Shown: in pieces, positions 26,570-33,828 of the stretch
Position numbering within the stretch: the first letter of the stretch is position 1
Layout of the letters: the number at the start of each line of letters is the position of its first letter
Source: an uncultured Rhodopila sp.
GTDB lineage: Bacteria > Pseudomonadota > Alphaproteobacteria > Acetobacterales > Acetobacteraceae
DNA: 33,828 nt
Assembly: GCA_903851415.1 (NCBI GenBank)
Contig: CAINOE010000139.1
Coordinates: 1 to 33,828, forward strand
Reading direction: 5' to 3'
Translations under genes and position numbers: made by a program
Notes under the pieces: model-generated
What the model saw: the letters and a program-made list of their open reading frames with translations, nothing else
What the model was told of the DNA's origin: nothing
Databases searched by the model: none

Positions 26570-26859
26570 CCTGTTTTCGAGATGACGGCAGCCTCCGCGG
26601 CCTCCCGAACATCAACCACCAGGTTCCCCGAGAGCAGCAGCGCCCGGCCGGAGGCCAGCGATATAGCGCGCGACTATCCGGCCCGTCATAAGCCGGCGCA
26701 CCACACTTCCGCCGCGTAACCTTGACCCGCTGCCGATCGGCCGCAGGCGATGTGTTAAGGGTCTGCGTCACAGAGGCGCGGTGGAACGCGTTCGCGCATA
26801 CGCTACAATCCTGCCCGGCGTTATGGCGGGCACGCTGATTTTCCACCTGCTGGCAAGGT

Positions 26860-28839
26860 TTAGGTAGCCTCGGCCACGGGCGGCCGGCCGAAATCTGACT
26901 GGGCACTCCCCACTCGCCGGTAAGCCGATCGGCTGACATAGCCCTTCTTCGGGCCCCTCACGACATAGGTGATGCTGAACAGATCCGGGTTCTCCAGCCG
27001 GAACGTCGCTTCATACGTGTCCAGCCGGCACAAATGCCGATCGGCGGATACGATCGGAAATTCATCCGGGTTATCGGCCGGCAGGCTGATGTCGATGAAC
27101 TGCTTCCCCCGGCTCGGCCCGCCGGCAAAGCTGATCTCGATATCGCCGTGGCGCAGCGCGTAGACGTAGCTGTTCTCGCAATCCAGTTCGGTGCCGTTGT
27201 CCAGCACAAGCCGTCCGCTTTCCCGGTACAGCAGGCTGTCCGTCGCATGCCGGGTGAAACTGGCCGCGCCGGTGAATTGCCCGCCCGGTTCGATCCGGCG
27301 TTCGATCGACCAGCGTCCGCGCAGCACATCCAGCACGCGGCGGCCCTGGCTCGAAGCCGTCGCCTCGGGCGGATCGTCCAGAACCGGCGCCGGGGTCGCG
27401 GCGATGACAAAGCGCGCCAGTTCGGGTTTGGCATGCGGGCCGCTCAACCGGAACTGCGCCGGCACCAGCGGACCCTGCGTCACGCGCAGCCGCAGCGGAT
27501 CGTCTGCCGGCAGCTCGGGAAAAACCCCGGCCTCCCGCGCCAGCGTGTCGGCCATGGCGACGAAATCGGCGTGCGGAAATTGCGGCCGCGGCTCCTGCGA
27601 GCGCAACGCCCCCTCCTCCGCGATCCCGGCCAGCATCGCGGCCCGATCAGGCATCGGCACCTCCCCTGCCAGGATCCGCGCCAGCCAGCGCGCCTGAAGC
27701 TCCATGACCGGGAGATAGGGACCGCGGTAGTGGCCGACGAAGGACAACCCCGGCAAATCGGGATGAAACATCGTCCGGTGCAGCAGCTTCGGCTGCATAT
27801 GGTCCGTTTCGTCGAAGCCGATGGCGTCCAGCACTGGGCGATCGAAAAAGGGCAGCGACGAGGCGAAGCCGGTGCACAGGATCACCGCGTCGAGCTCCTG
27901 GCGGACGCCGTCGGCGAATGTCACGCCCCCGGCATCGAACCGCAGGCTGGCGGAGCGCTTCGCCGCCACCGCTCCGGCTCCCACCAACTCAAGAAAATCG
28001 TCGCTGATGATGATCGTCAGCGGCAGCTCAAGATCCCGGTCGAACGCCAGTTCCGGCGAGGCCGCCCCCGGGTCGCCGCCGGCGCGGCGGAGGAACACGT
28101 GCGGATCGAGCAACAGCGGATTGTCCGATCGCCGGTTGTAGATGACGAGGTCGAGCGGGTACTTCGGACCGCCATCCATCGCGGAAACCCAGCGCGGCAC
28201 GAACCACATCGGGTGCCGCAAGGTGACCGTCACCTGCGCATACGAAGCGAGTTCGGCGGCGATCTCGGTGCCGGAGAAGGCCGCGCCGACGACCAGCACG
28301 CGCTTGCCGCCGAAGCGGCTTCGCAAATCCGTGGCGGTGTCGCAGACGGAGGAATGGGTCACCTCGCCGGCGAAGTCCGCCAGTCCGGGGAACGGCGGCC
28401 GGAACGGCTCGGTCAGGAACCCGGTGGCGATCGCCACATGGTCGAACCTGTCGCTGCCGGCGCCGTCCGGGCCGTGCCAGCCGATCAGCCAGCCTCCGTC
28501 CCGGTTCGCCCGCACCGAGTCCACCCGGGTGCCGAACCGCACGGACCGCAACAGGCCGAAGGTGTCGGCGTAGAGGCGGAGGTAGCCCGCCACATCGCGC
28601 CGGATCGGGAACACGTCGCTGCCGGCCGGCCAGGCCAGATCGGAAAAAGCGCAACAGTAGCGCGAGATGTTGGTGGGGGCATAGTCCGACCAGGCGCCGC
28701 GGCCGGGTCCAGCCCACATGCCGAAGGGCGCCGCGGCGGCCTCGAAGACAACCGGCTGCAGGCCGTGCTCGAGCAGGGCCTTGGTGGCGGCCAGGCCGCT
28801 CGGGCCGGTGCCGAGGACGGCGACCGTGGGCCGCTTCAT
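26860..28839 (-). CDS. Flavin monooxygenase fused to a C-terminal DUF6314-like domain
   Basis: A 659-residue fusion. Residues 1 to about 440 are a flavin monooxygenase of the FMO/BVMO type. The FAD GxGxxG is at 10-15, the NADP GxxxxG at 185-190 (VVGAAFSG), and the FxGxxxH fingerprint at 156-162 (FAGEVTH). Residues about 502-643 look like DUF6314, a small beta-barrel-like domain: LRGRWSIERRIEPGGQFTG, then LLYRESGRL, GDIEISF and GPKKGYVSRSAYRR. DUF6314 usually occurs as a short stand-alone protein. The fused domain may bind the substrate or product. The substrate is unknown. A palindrome and a thiol dioxygenase gene lie upstream. Confidence 0.85.
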   Translation of the reverse strand: MKRPTVAVLGTGPSGLAATKALLEHGLQPVVFEAAAAPFGMWAGPGRGAWSDYAPTNISRYCCAFSDLAWPAGSDVFPIRRDVAGYLRLYADTFGLLRSVRFGTRVDSVRANRDGGWLIGWHGPDGAGSDRFDHVAIATGFLTEPFRPPFPGLADFAGEVTHSSVCDTATDLRSRFGGKRVLVVGAAFSGTEIAAELASYAQVTVTLRHPMWFVPRWVSAMDGGPKYPLDLVIYNRRSDNPLLLDPHVFLRRAGGDPGAASPELAFDRDLELPLTIIISDDFLELVGAGAVAAKRSASLRFDAGGVTFADGVRQELDAVILCTGFASSLPFFDRPVLDAIGFDETDHMQPKLLHRTMFHPDLPGLSFVGHYRGPYLPVMELQARWLARILAGEVPMPDRAAMLAGIAEEGALRSQEPRPQFPHADFVAMADTLAREAGVFPELPADDPLRLRVTQGPLVPAQFRLSGPHAKPELARFVIAATPAPVLDDPPEATASSQGRRVLDVLRGRWSIERRIEPGGQFTGAASFTRHATDSLLYRESGRLVLDNGTELDCENSYVYALRHGDIEISFAGGPSRGKQFIDISLPADNPDEFPIVSADRHLCRLDTYEATFRLENPDLFSITYVVRGPKKGYVSRSAYRRVGSAQSDFGRPPVAEAT

Positions 28840-28887
28840 GGGGCGGGTTGGAGGCGGTGGGACGGATTGCCGGGAACTGTCGCCCCG

Positions 28888-28979
28888 GTGTCATGGCCGG
28901 ATTTAGTCCGGCCATCCACGACTTTGGCTGGTTCGGCACCGCAAGCCGTGAATGGCCGGGCCAAGCCCGGCCATGACAC
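28888..28979. repeat. Intergenic palindrome, subfamily B, copy 3
   Basis: The best-preserved copy: outer arms GTGTCATGGCCGG and CCGGCCATGACAC match perfectly, and inner arms CCATCCACG and CGTGAATGG bracket a GC-rich loop. It lies between the thiol dioxygenase stop and the start of the monooxygenase gene. Confidence 0.85.
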
Positions 28980-29056
28980 AAACGCGGCGATCCATGCCGG
29001 CCCGCTCGGGTTGGCGCCCAACCAGCCCGTCCGAGCCGCAACCAACGCGCCAACCA

Positions 29057-29614
29057 TCACGCGTCCGGCTCGGAATAAGCGGAGACAAACGTCTTCGGCT
29101 GCCCGGTGACCGGGTCGAACGTCGTGCGCGACACCTTGCCGATATCCGCCCCGTAGACATGGATCGAGACCGACACGCGATCGCTCAGCGCGTTCTCCAC
29201 CGTGTGGATATCCCCGATCGTCGGCGACACCGCCGTTATCTGGCCCGGGTTCAGCCGGTGGCGCGCTCCGGCAATCAGGCCCCCATCCGCGCCAAGGGCG
29301 AAGTCCTGCGAGACCTCCGCGCCACGCAGCACGCCGATCAGTCCCCAGACTGTGTGATCGTGCACCGGTGTCTTCTGGCCGGGACCCCACACGAAGCTGA
29401 CGACCGAAAACCGCTCCCGCGGATCGCAATACAGCAGATATTGGCGGTAGAACTGCGCGTCCGGCGCGGCAAACCGATCCGCCAACCAGTCGTCGTGACC
29501 AACCAGTTCGGCCAGCAGTTTGCCGCCGCGCTGGAGAATCGCGTCTTCGGGCGGGGCTTCGTCAATCAGCCGGGTAAACGCTTGCGTGAACCGGCTGAGG
29601 CGTTCGGTGGACAT
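29057..29614 (-). CDS. Thiol dioxygenase, 3-mercaptopropionate dioxygenase type (cysteine dioxygenase family)
   Basis: A 185-residue cupin that adds O2 to a thiol to make a sulfinate. The iron ligands are H85 and H87 (PVHDHTVWG) and H137 (DIHTVEN), as in the family. The cysteine of the Cys-Tyr crosslink seen in animal cysteine dioxygenase is replaced by glycine. The FYRQYLLY segment puts a Gln (Q58) where mammalian CDO has its substrate-binding Arg. Both features fit bacterial 3-mercaptopropionate dioxygenase rather than cysteine dioxygenase. AAGGAG stands before ATG 29614. It lies upstream of the monooxygenase on the same strand, separated by a palindrome. Confidence 0.88.
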   Translation of the reverse strand: MSTERLSRFTQAFTRLIDEAPPEDAILQRGGKLLAELVGHDDWLADRFAAPDAQFYRQYLLYCDPRERFSVVSFVWGPGQKTPVHDHTVWGLIGVLRGAEVSQDFALGADGGLIAGARHRLNPGQITAVSPTIGDIHTVENALSDRVSVSIHVYGADIGKVSRTTFDPVTGQPKTFVSAYSEPDA

Positions 29615-29687
29615 CCGTTGGCTCCTTCGACGATGCGGAGGTGCGGCACTTCTGTGGTCCGATGCGCTTACAGCATCCTCCTGTAAC

Positions 29688-29765
29688 CATCATGGCCCGG
29701 ATCGTCCTGGCCACCCCCGCCAGCATGTGCCGCGACAGGTGGCGCGGACAAGCCGGGCCATGACG
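29688..29765. repeat. Intergenic palindrome, subfamily A, copy 3
   Basis: It lies between the thiol dioxygenase gene and the end of the cytochrome c gene. It begins CATCATGGCCCGG and ends CCGGGCCATGACG, with the same GCCAGCATGTGCCGCGACAGG loop as the copy at 6281. The shared loop shows common descent, not just similar arms. Confidence 0.8.
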
Positions 29766-29808
29766 AAGGGAGAAGCGGCCGGCCGCAGCCAGCCGCCCTG
29801 TCAGCCGT

Positions 29809-30795
29809 CTACTCCGCCGGAAGCGGCTGCGGGTTCGCCGCCAGCGTGCGCAGGTAGTCGATGATGTCGGCCCGGTCCTTGGGATCCTTCACTCCGGCAA
29901 ACGTCATCCGCGTGCCAGGTGCATAGGCCGCCGGCTTCGTCAGCCACTTGTTCAACTCCTCGTAGGTCCATGGACCCTCGTGGCTCTTGAGCGCGGCCGA
30001 GTAGTTGAAGCCTTCCATATGCGCATGCGGAGCTCCGACAATCCCGTACAGGTTCGGGCCGATGCCGGCCTTCCCGCCCTCGTTGAAGCTATGGCAGGCG
30101 ACGCAGCCGACCTTCTTCGTAGCCGCCTCGCCCCGTGCCGGATCAGCCGACGCCAGCAACGCGCCGATCGGCGGTTCGGCGGCGGCCGGAGGCGGCGCCG
30201 CGGCCGTTGCGCCGGGCGCCGCCGGAGCAGCCGCAGCGGGGGCCGGAGCCTCGGTCGGAGACGGCAGCGGAAGCGGATTCGGCGACAAGGTGCGCAGGTA
30301 GTCGATGACGTTGGCGCGTTCCTGGTCGTTGGCGATGCCGGCAAAGCCCATCCGCGTGCCGGGGGCATAGGCGCTCGGCTTATGCAGCCATTCGTTCAGC
30401 GCTGCGAAGGTCCATGGACCCGTCTTGCCCTTGATCGCATTCGAGTAATCGAAGCCCTGCATATGCGCGTGCGGGCCGCCGACGACATTGTAGAGGTTCG
30501 GGCCGACGATGGCTTTGCCGCCCTCGTTGAAGCTATGGCAAATGCCGCACGCCTTCTTCGCATACGCCTCGCCCGCGGCCGGATCAGCCTTCGCCAGCAA
30601 CGGCGCGATGGGGGGAAGCGCCGGTTCGGCCGCCTTGGCGGCCGGAGCGGCCGCCTGCGGCGTTGCGACCTGGATCGCGCTCTTTTCCAAAGGCTCCACG
30701 CGGACCAGGTTGACGCCGATCGATCCGAATAAAAAGAAGGCGATGCCGGCGATCAGCACCGCCGCTATGCCTTTGTTGATCTCCATCGAGTCCAT
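29809..30795 (-). CDS. Membrane-anchored tandem di-heme class I cytochrome c
   Basis: A 328-residue cytochrome. An N-terminal membrane anchor (about 8-30) is followed by an Ala/Pro linker, a first cytochrome c domain (heme CGICH at C83-H87, axial M149), a second Pro/Ala linker, and a second domain (heme CVACH at C231-H235, axial M297). The two domains are near-copies; HSFNEGGKA, GPNLY, PHAHM and YAPGTRM recur in both. An internal gene duplication is therefore clear. It follows pufC on the same strand. Its role is probably periplasmic electron transfer to the reaction centre or to oxidases. A start at ATG 30786 is equally possible. Confidence 0.92.
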   Translation of the reverse strand: MDSMEINKGIAAVLIAGIAFFLFGSIGVNLVRVEPLEKSAIQVATPQAAAPAAKAAEPALPPIAPLLAKADPAAGEAYAKKACGICHSFNEGGKAIVGPNLYNVVGGPHAHMQGFDYSNAIKGKTGPWTFAALNEWLHKPSAYAPGTRMGFAGIANDQERANVIDYLRTLSPNPLPLPSPTEAPAPAAAAPAAPGATAAAPPPAAAEPPIGALLASADPARGEAATKKVGCVACHSFNEGGKAGIGPNLYGIVGAPHAHMEGFNYSAALKSHEGPWTYEELNKWLTKPAAYAPGTRMTFAGVKDPKDRADIIDYLRTLAANPQPLPAE

Positions 30796-30862
30796 TCAGC
30801 TCAAGCTCCGATCCACATCAATACGTGACACGGCATACATGATACCGCGCCGGCTTTCTAGC

Positions 30863-30902
30863 AGACAGGCTTCAGAACGGTTTCCCGTCCTGAAGCCTGT
30901 CT
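30863..30902 (-). promoter_or_regulatory. GAAA-tetraloop RNA hairpin between pufC and the cytochrome c gene
   Basis: As minus-strand RNA, two 18-base arms (30885-30902 and 30863-30880) pair fully except for one G-U pair, closing a GAAA tetraloop, a GNRA loop known to be very stable. It starts about 65 bases beyond the pufC stop. No run of U follows, so it looks more like an mRNA stabiliser or processing barrier than an intrinsic terminator. Intercistronic hairpins of this kind set relative levels of puf products in other purple bacteria. Confidence 0.8.
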
Positions 30903-30966
30903 GAAGGTCTGGCAGCACCCCTCGGGTCCGCGGACCCTCGGGAAAGTCCGTAGGGCGGGATAAGCC

Positions 30967-31989
30967 CTACTTCGACACCTTCGTCAATTCCGGGAAGTCC
31001 TTCGCCATGCTGATCCCGAACAGCGGCTTGTAAACGCCGTTGTGGCAGGTGGCGCAGTAGACTTTCGGCCCATCGCCCAACTGCCCGAGCCGCGACGCCG
31101 GGAACAGCGGCGTCAAAGGCACGAGGTAGTTGTTGTTGATGTCGCGCACCATCCGGATGCCATACCAGGCCGTCGCGCGCTGCGGGGGGCTTTGGTTCCA
31201 GTCGTAAAAGGCGCGGCTGTTGTGGCAGTAGGTGCAGTTCACCCCCAGCGACTGGGAAAAGTTCATCATCAGCGAATAGGTCCATTCGGTCTGCTTGATG
31301 GAACTGTTGTTCCATCCCGGCAGAGCTTCCGGTCCCTGGACGCGGACGTTGGTGTCGCCTTGCAGGAACGGCGTGAACGGATCAAGCGGCAGCGAGGTGA
31401 TGCCGGCGACGGTCGCGGGATGGTTCTTGCCGACGGCGGGGGTGTAGCCAGGCGTGCCTTCCGGACCCGGATTGGCGAACCAGATGTTCTGCGGCACCGG
31501 GTTGCCACGGTGGCAGGTGTAGCAGACCACGCCGGTTTCCGCGACGTGAGTCTTCCAGTTGGCGTTGATATTCTGGACCATCTGGATCATCCGCCGCGCC
31601 ACCACTTTGGTGTAAAGCGCATCGGACGCCATGTTGTTGACGTCGTGGCAGTAGGCGCAACCGACCTGCGGCGCGATCCAGTTGTTCATCGACGCCATCA
31701 GCCTGGTGAAGTTGCCGACGCTGACATCCTTCAGCACCTGAACGTTCTTGTAGACGACGCCAGCCTTGCCTCCGGCATCGGGAAGCCGCGGCAGCGAGGC
31801 GGGGATGACATTCTCCGCCTCCTTCTGCGCCAGGAACCGCGGGTTGTATATCTGGGCCAACGCCAGACCCCGGTAGCCACGCTGGATGGTGTCCATCGGC
31901 GGCCGTTCGGTGACGGCCAGAAGCATTCCTCCGACGACCACCACCGCGGCGCCAACCGCGGCGAGAGCCGCTTGTATGGGCGTGTTCAT
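30967..31989 (-). CDS. pufC: Tetraheme cytochrome subunit of the photosynthetic reaction centre
   Basis: A 340-residue periplasmic subunit that re-reduces the oxidised special pair. Four CxxCH heme sites are visible: CAYCH 111-115, CYTCH 156-160, CTYCH 252-256 and CATCH 312-316. An N-terminal hydrophobic segment (about 7-26) is present, but there is no lipobox cysteine, so the protein is likely held by an uncleaved membrane helix rather than by lipid as in Blastochloris viridis. The start overlaps the pufM stop by four bases (ATGA). A strong hairpin follows the gene. Length is normal for the family. Confidence 0.97.
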   Translation of the reverse strand: MNTPIQAALAAVGAAVVVVGGMLLAVTERPPMDTIQRGYRGLALAQIYNPRFLAQKEAENVIPASLPRLPDAGGKAGVVYKNVQVLKDVSVGNFTRLMASMNNWIAPQVGCAYCHDVNNMASDALYTKVVARRMIQMVQNINANWKTHVAETGVVCYTCHRGNPVPQNIWFANPGPEGTPGYTPAVGKNHPATVAGITSLPLDPFTPFLQGDTNVRVQGPEALPGWNNSSIKQTEWTYSLMMNFSQSLGVNCTYCHNSRAFYDWNQSPPQRATAWYGIRMVRDINNNYLVPLTPLFPASRLGQLGDGPKVYCATCHNGVYKPLFGISMAKDFPELTKVSK

Positions 31990-32966
31990 TTGCCAACTCC
32001 CGTAACGAGCGTGGCGGGGTCAACAACAGGCGGGAAGACGTTGGGCCAGGGCGCGGCGATGCCGTGCTTGACACCCCAAAGATACCAATTGTCGACAACC
32101 GTGCCGGTCAGCAGGATCCCGATGCCGCCGGTCAGCGTGACCAGCACCGCGAACCACCAGCCCCAGCGATGGATGGATTCGAACGTGGCGTTGAAGCCCA
32201 TCGTCCAGCGCCAGAACAGAGCAGCGCGCTCACCGGCCGTGCCGCGATCGACGATCTGTTCGACTTCGCGCTCACTGCCGAAGCGGGTGGTCGCGAGCAC
32301 CGTTCCGCCGTGCATGGCGAAGATCACGGCCGAACCATAGAGGAACGCGATCGAGAGCATGTGGAACGGGTTGTAGAACAGGTTGCCGTAGCGCAGCGAG
32401 AAGGCGGCGGTCCAGTCCAGGTGCGGGAAGATGCCGAACGGAACGGATTCGCACCAGCAGCCCATCAGGAGCGGGCGGATGAAGCCCAGCACCAGATAAA
32501 GCCAGATGGCCGAAGCGAACGCCCAGGCGGTGTGCGAGCCGAGACCAAGCGCGGCGGCCCGGCGATACATCCGCACCCACCAGAGCAGGATGGACGCGGT
32601 CAGGAAGAAGCCGGCGATCCCCCACCAGCCGCCTTCGGCGAGCGGTGGAATATGCAGGCCGTAGGCCGGCGCCGGGGGTTCGAGCCCCAGCCAGAACAAC
32701 TGCCGGATGAACTGCATCGGGCTCCAGTTGACCGAAGCCAGCATGTTGAGGCCGATGATCTCGAAGGCAATGAAACCGCAGATAAACGAAGCAATTCCAC
32801 TGAAGCCGAGATAGATCGGCCCGATCTGCGCATCACCGATAAGCCCCAGCAGGTAAAGATGGAACGGCTCGCCGGTGCGCTTCCAGCTCCCTCTCGGCAG
32901 TTCTACGCCGATATGGGACGGTCCTTTGACCTGGACCCGGGTAAATACGTTTTGAAACTCTGGCAT
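31986..32966 (-). CDS. pufM: Photosynthetic reaction centre M subunit
   Basis: A 326-residue integral membrane protein with five membrane helices. With PufL it holds the bacteriochlorophylls, bacteriopheophytins and quinones. Expected ligands are visible: H182 and H202 (NPFHML) for bacteriochlorophyll, H219 (FAMHGG) and H266 (ESIHRW) for iron, and the EREVEQ loop near 232-237 with the iron-binding Glu. The segment [19 protein letters not shown] is typical of M. The C-terminal tail beyond about 305 is longer than in Rhodobacter, as in species with a bound tetraheme cytochrome. GGGGAGGG stands before the ATG. Confidence 0.98.
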   Translation of the reverse strand: MPEFQNVFTRVQVKGPSHIGVELPRGSWKRTGEPFHLYLLGLIGDAQIGPIYLGFSGIASFICGFIAFEIIGLNMLASVNWSPMQFIRQLFWLGLEPPAPAYGLHIPPLAEGGWWGIAGFFLTASILLWWVRMYRRAAALGLGSHTAWAFASAIWLYLVLGFIRPLLMGCWCESVPFGIFPHLDWTAAFSLRYGNLFYNPFHMLSIAFLYGSAVIFAMHGGTVLATTRFGSEREVEQIVDRGTAGERAALFWRWTMGFNATFESIHRWGWWFAVLVTLTGGIGILLTGTVVDNWYLWGVKHGIAAPWPNVFPPVVDPATLVTGVGK

Positions 32967-32987
32967 GATACCCTCCCCGTTGCCGGA

Positions 32988-33815
32988 TCAATGCGCCCAG
33001 ATCGGAAGGTTGAGCCACCAGCTCCACCACTCCGGCCAGCCGCGGCTCCAGAACGGACCGCTGATGACGATACAAACGGCACTGAAGAACGCGGCGGAGA
33101 TCGCCAGGAACAGGCCCAGGCGGTGAATGCCGAGCGTCCCGATCGAGTAACCGACTGTGTCCCGGAAGTAGCCGTTTTCCTGCTCTGCGCCCTTCACCAC
33201 CTCACCCTTGGGGGGATTGGCAGCCGACAGGATCAACGAGCCGTGCAGCGCCAGCGCGAGGGCGTTGGTGAAGAAGAAGCTGATCGCGATCATGTGGGCG
33301 GGATTGTAGTGGAAGTGCAGGTACTGGTATCCGGTGTTGGACACCCAATCCAGATGGCTGAGGATTCCATAAGGGAAGCCGTAGCCCCATGCACCCATCA
33401 GAATCGGGCGGATCACGACGAGGGTGATATAGGCCAGCACCGCGAAGCTGAAGGCGAAGGGGATATGCAGCCCCATGCCGAGCTTGCGGGCGATTTCAAC
33501 CTGCCGCAGCGCCCAGGAAACGAATGCGCCGATGGCGCATAGCGTGATGAGCTGCCACAGACCGCCTTCCGCGAGCGGCGCGAAGGCGAGTCCATAGCTG
33601 ATATCAGGTGGCGCGATATTGATGCGCCAGACGTTCCAGGTTGGGCCGATAGCCGCGGCCCAGACAATCAGCAATGTGCCAAGAAGAGCACAGAAAAGCG
33701 TCGTTACCCCAAAAAACCCAACCCAGAGCGGCCCCACCCAAAAGTCGAACAGGTCGCCGCCGATCAGGGTCCCTCCGCGGGTCCGGTATTTGGGTTCAAA
33801 ACTGAGCATAGCCAT
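32988..33815 (-). CDS. pufL: Photosynthetic reaction centre L subunit
   Basis: A 275-residue partner of PufM with five membrane helices. Ligand residues are H154 and H174 (NPAHM) for bacteriochlorophyll, and H191 (LALHGS) and H231 (LGIHRL) for iron, each one on from mature Rhodobacter numbering. H169 occupies the position that hydrogen-bonds the special pair. The C-terminus ([14 protein letters not shown]) is typical of L. It begins at ATG 33815, and pufM follows 21 bases after its stop. The window ends 13 bases upstream, so light-harvesting genes pufB and pufA, if present, lie beyond it. Confidence 0.98.
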   Translation of the reverse strand: MAMLSFEPKYRTRGGTLIGGDLFDFWVGPLWVGFFGVTTLFCALLGTLLIVWAAAIGPTWNVWRINIAPPDISYGLAFAPLAEGGLWQLITLCAIGAFVSWALRQVEIARKLGMGLHIPFAFSFAVLAYITLVVIRPILMGAWGYGFPYGILSHLDWVSNTGYQYLHFHYNPAHMIAISFFFTNALALALHGSLILSAANPPKGEVVKGAEQENGYFRDTVGYSIGTLGIHRLGLFLAISAAFFSAVCIVISGPFWSRGWPEWWSWWLNLPIWAH

Positions 33816-33828
33816 CGCCAGGTTCTCC

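Noticed and set aside
27034..29109. Long plus-strand open frame (about 690 residues) opposite the monooxygenase
   Set aside because: Antisense shadow with strongly biased composition; the minus-strand monooxygenase has clear motifs throughout.

Overview
The window is chromosomal DNA from a GC-rich, phototrophic alphaproteobacterium. The best guess is an Acetobacteraceae relative (Rhodopila/Acidiphilium-like), inferred from the proteins and not proven. The right end carries the 3' part of a purple-bacterial puf operon on the minus strand: pufL, pufM, a tetraheme pufC, then a tandem di-heme cytochrome c. The operon start, including pufBA if present, lies off the right edge. No rRNA, tRNA or CRISPR array was seen.

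Layout. 1-183: end of an IS66-like element that appears to have cut off the C-terminus of a hypothetical gene (169-903). 1097-1752: VapBC/FitAB-type toxin-antitoxin pair. 1885-3613: arsenite methyltransferase, a DUF3617-like exported protein and a small cupredoxin. 3701-7469: thrS, infC and an Ldh2-type dehydrogenase. 7486-12380: an accessory block, almost all on the minus strand, with a hypothetical gene, a class I Fic toxin/antitoxin pair, an orphan RHH-type antitoxin, and a lower-GC trio of HEPN protein, ParA-like ATPase and TIR-like protein. 12825-19598: core metabolism and cell division genes (enolase-superfamily enzyme, pyrG, secG, tpiA, zapA, zwf). 19582-20051: a very small colicin E3-type ribonuclease domain with a putative immunity gene, directly behind zwf. 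20429-24470: an LEA-like helical protein, then a FUSC / DUF1656 / HlyD efflux set. 24515-26569: hemC, a small glycine-rich exported protein and pgsA. 26860-29614: a flavin monooxygenase fused to a DUF6314-like domain, and a 3-mercaptopropionate-type thiol dioxygenase. 29809-33815: cytochrome c and pufCML.

How it fits together. PufL and PufM form the photochemical core, PufC re-reduces the special pair, and the membrane-anchored di-heme cytochrome is a likely electron carrier to it. A GAAA-capped RNA hairpin between pufC and the cytochrome gene probably sets 3' end stability or relative expression. hemC supplies tetrapyrrole for heme and bacteriochlorophyll. Six intergenic palindromes of about 80-90 bp, in two related subfamilies, are scattered between genes.

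The strongest candidates for something new are the TIR-like / ParA / HEPN block (9384-12380), the miniature E3-type toxin-immunity pair behind zwf, and the monooxygenase-DUF6314 fusion. All functions are read from sequence motifs and remembered family features; no database search was run.
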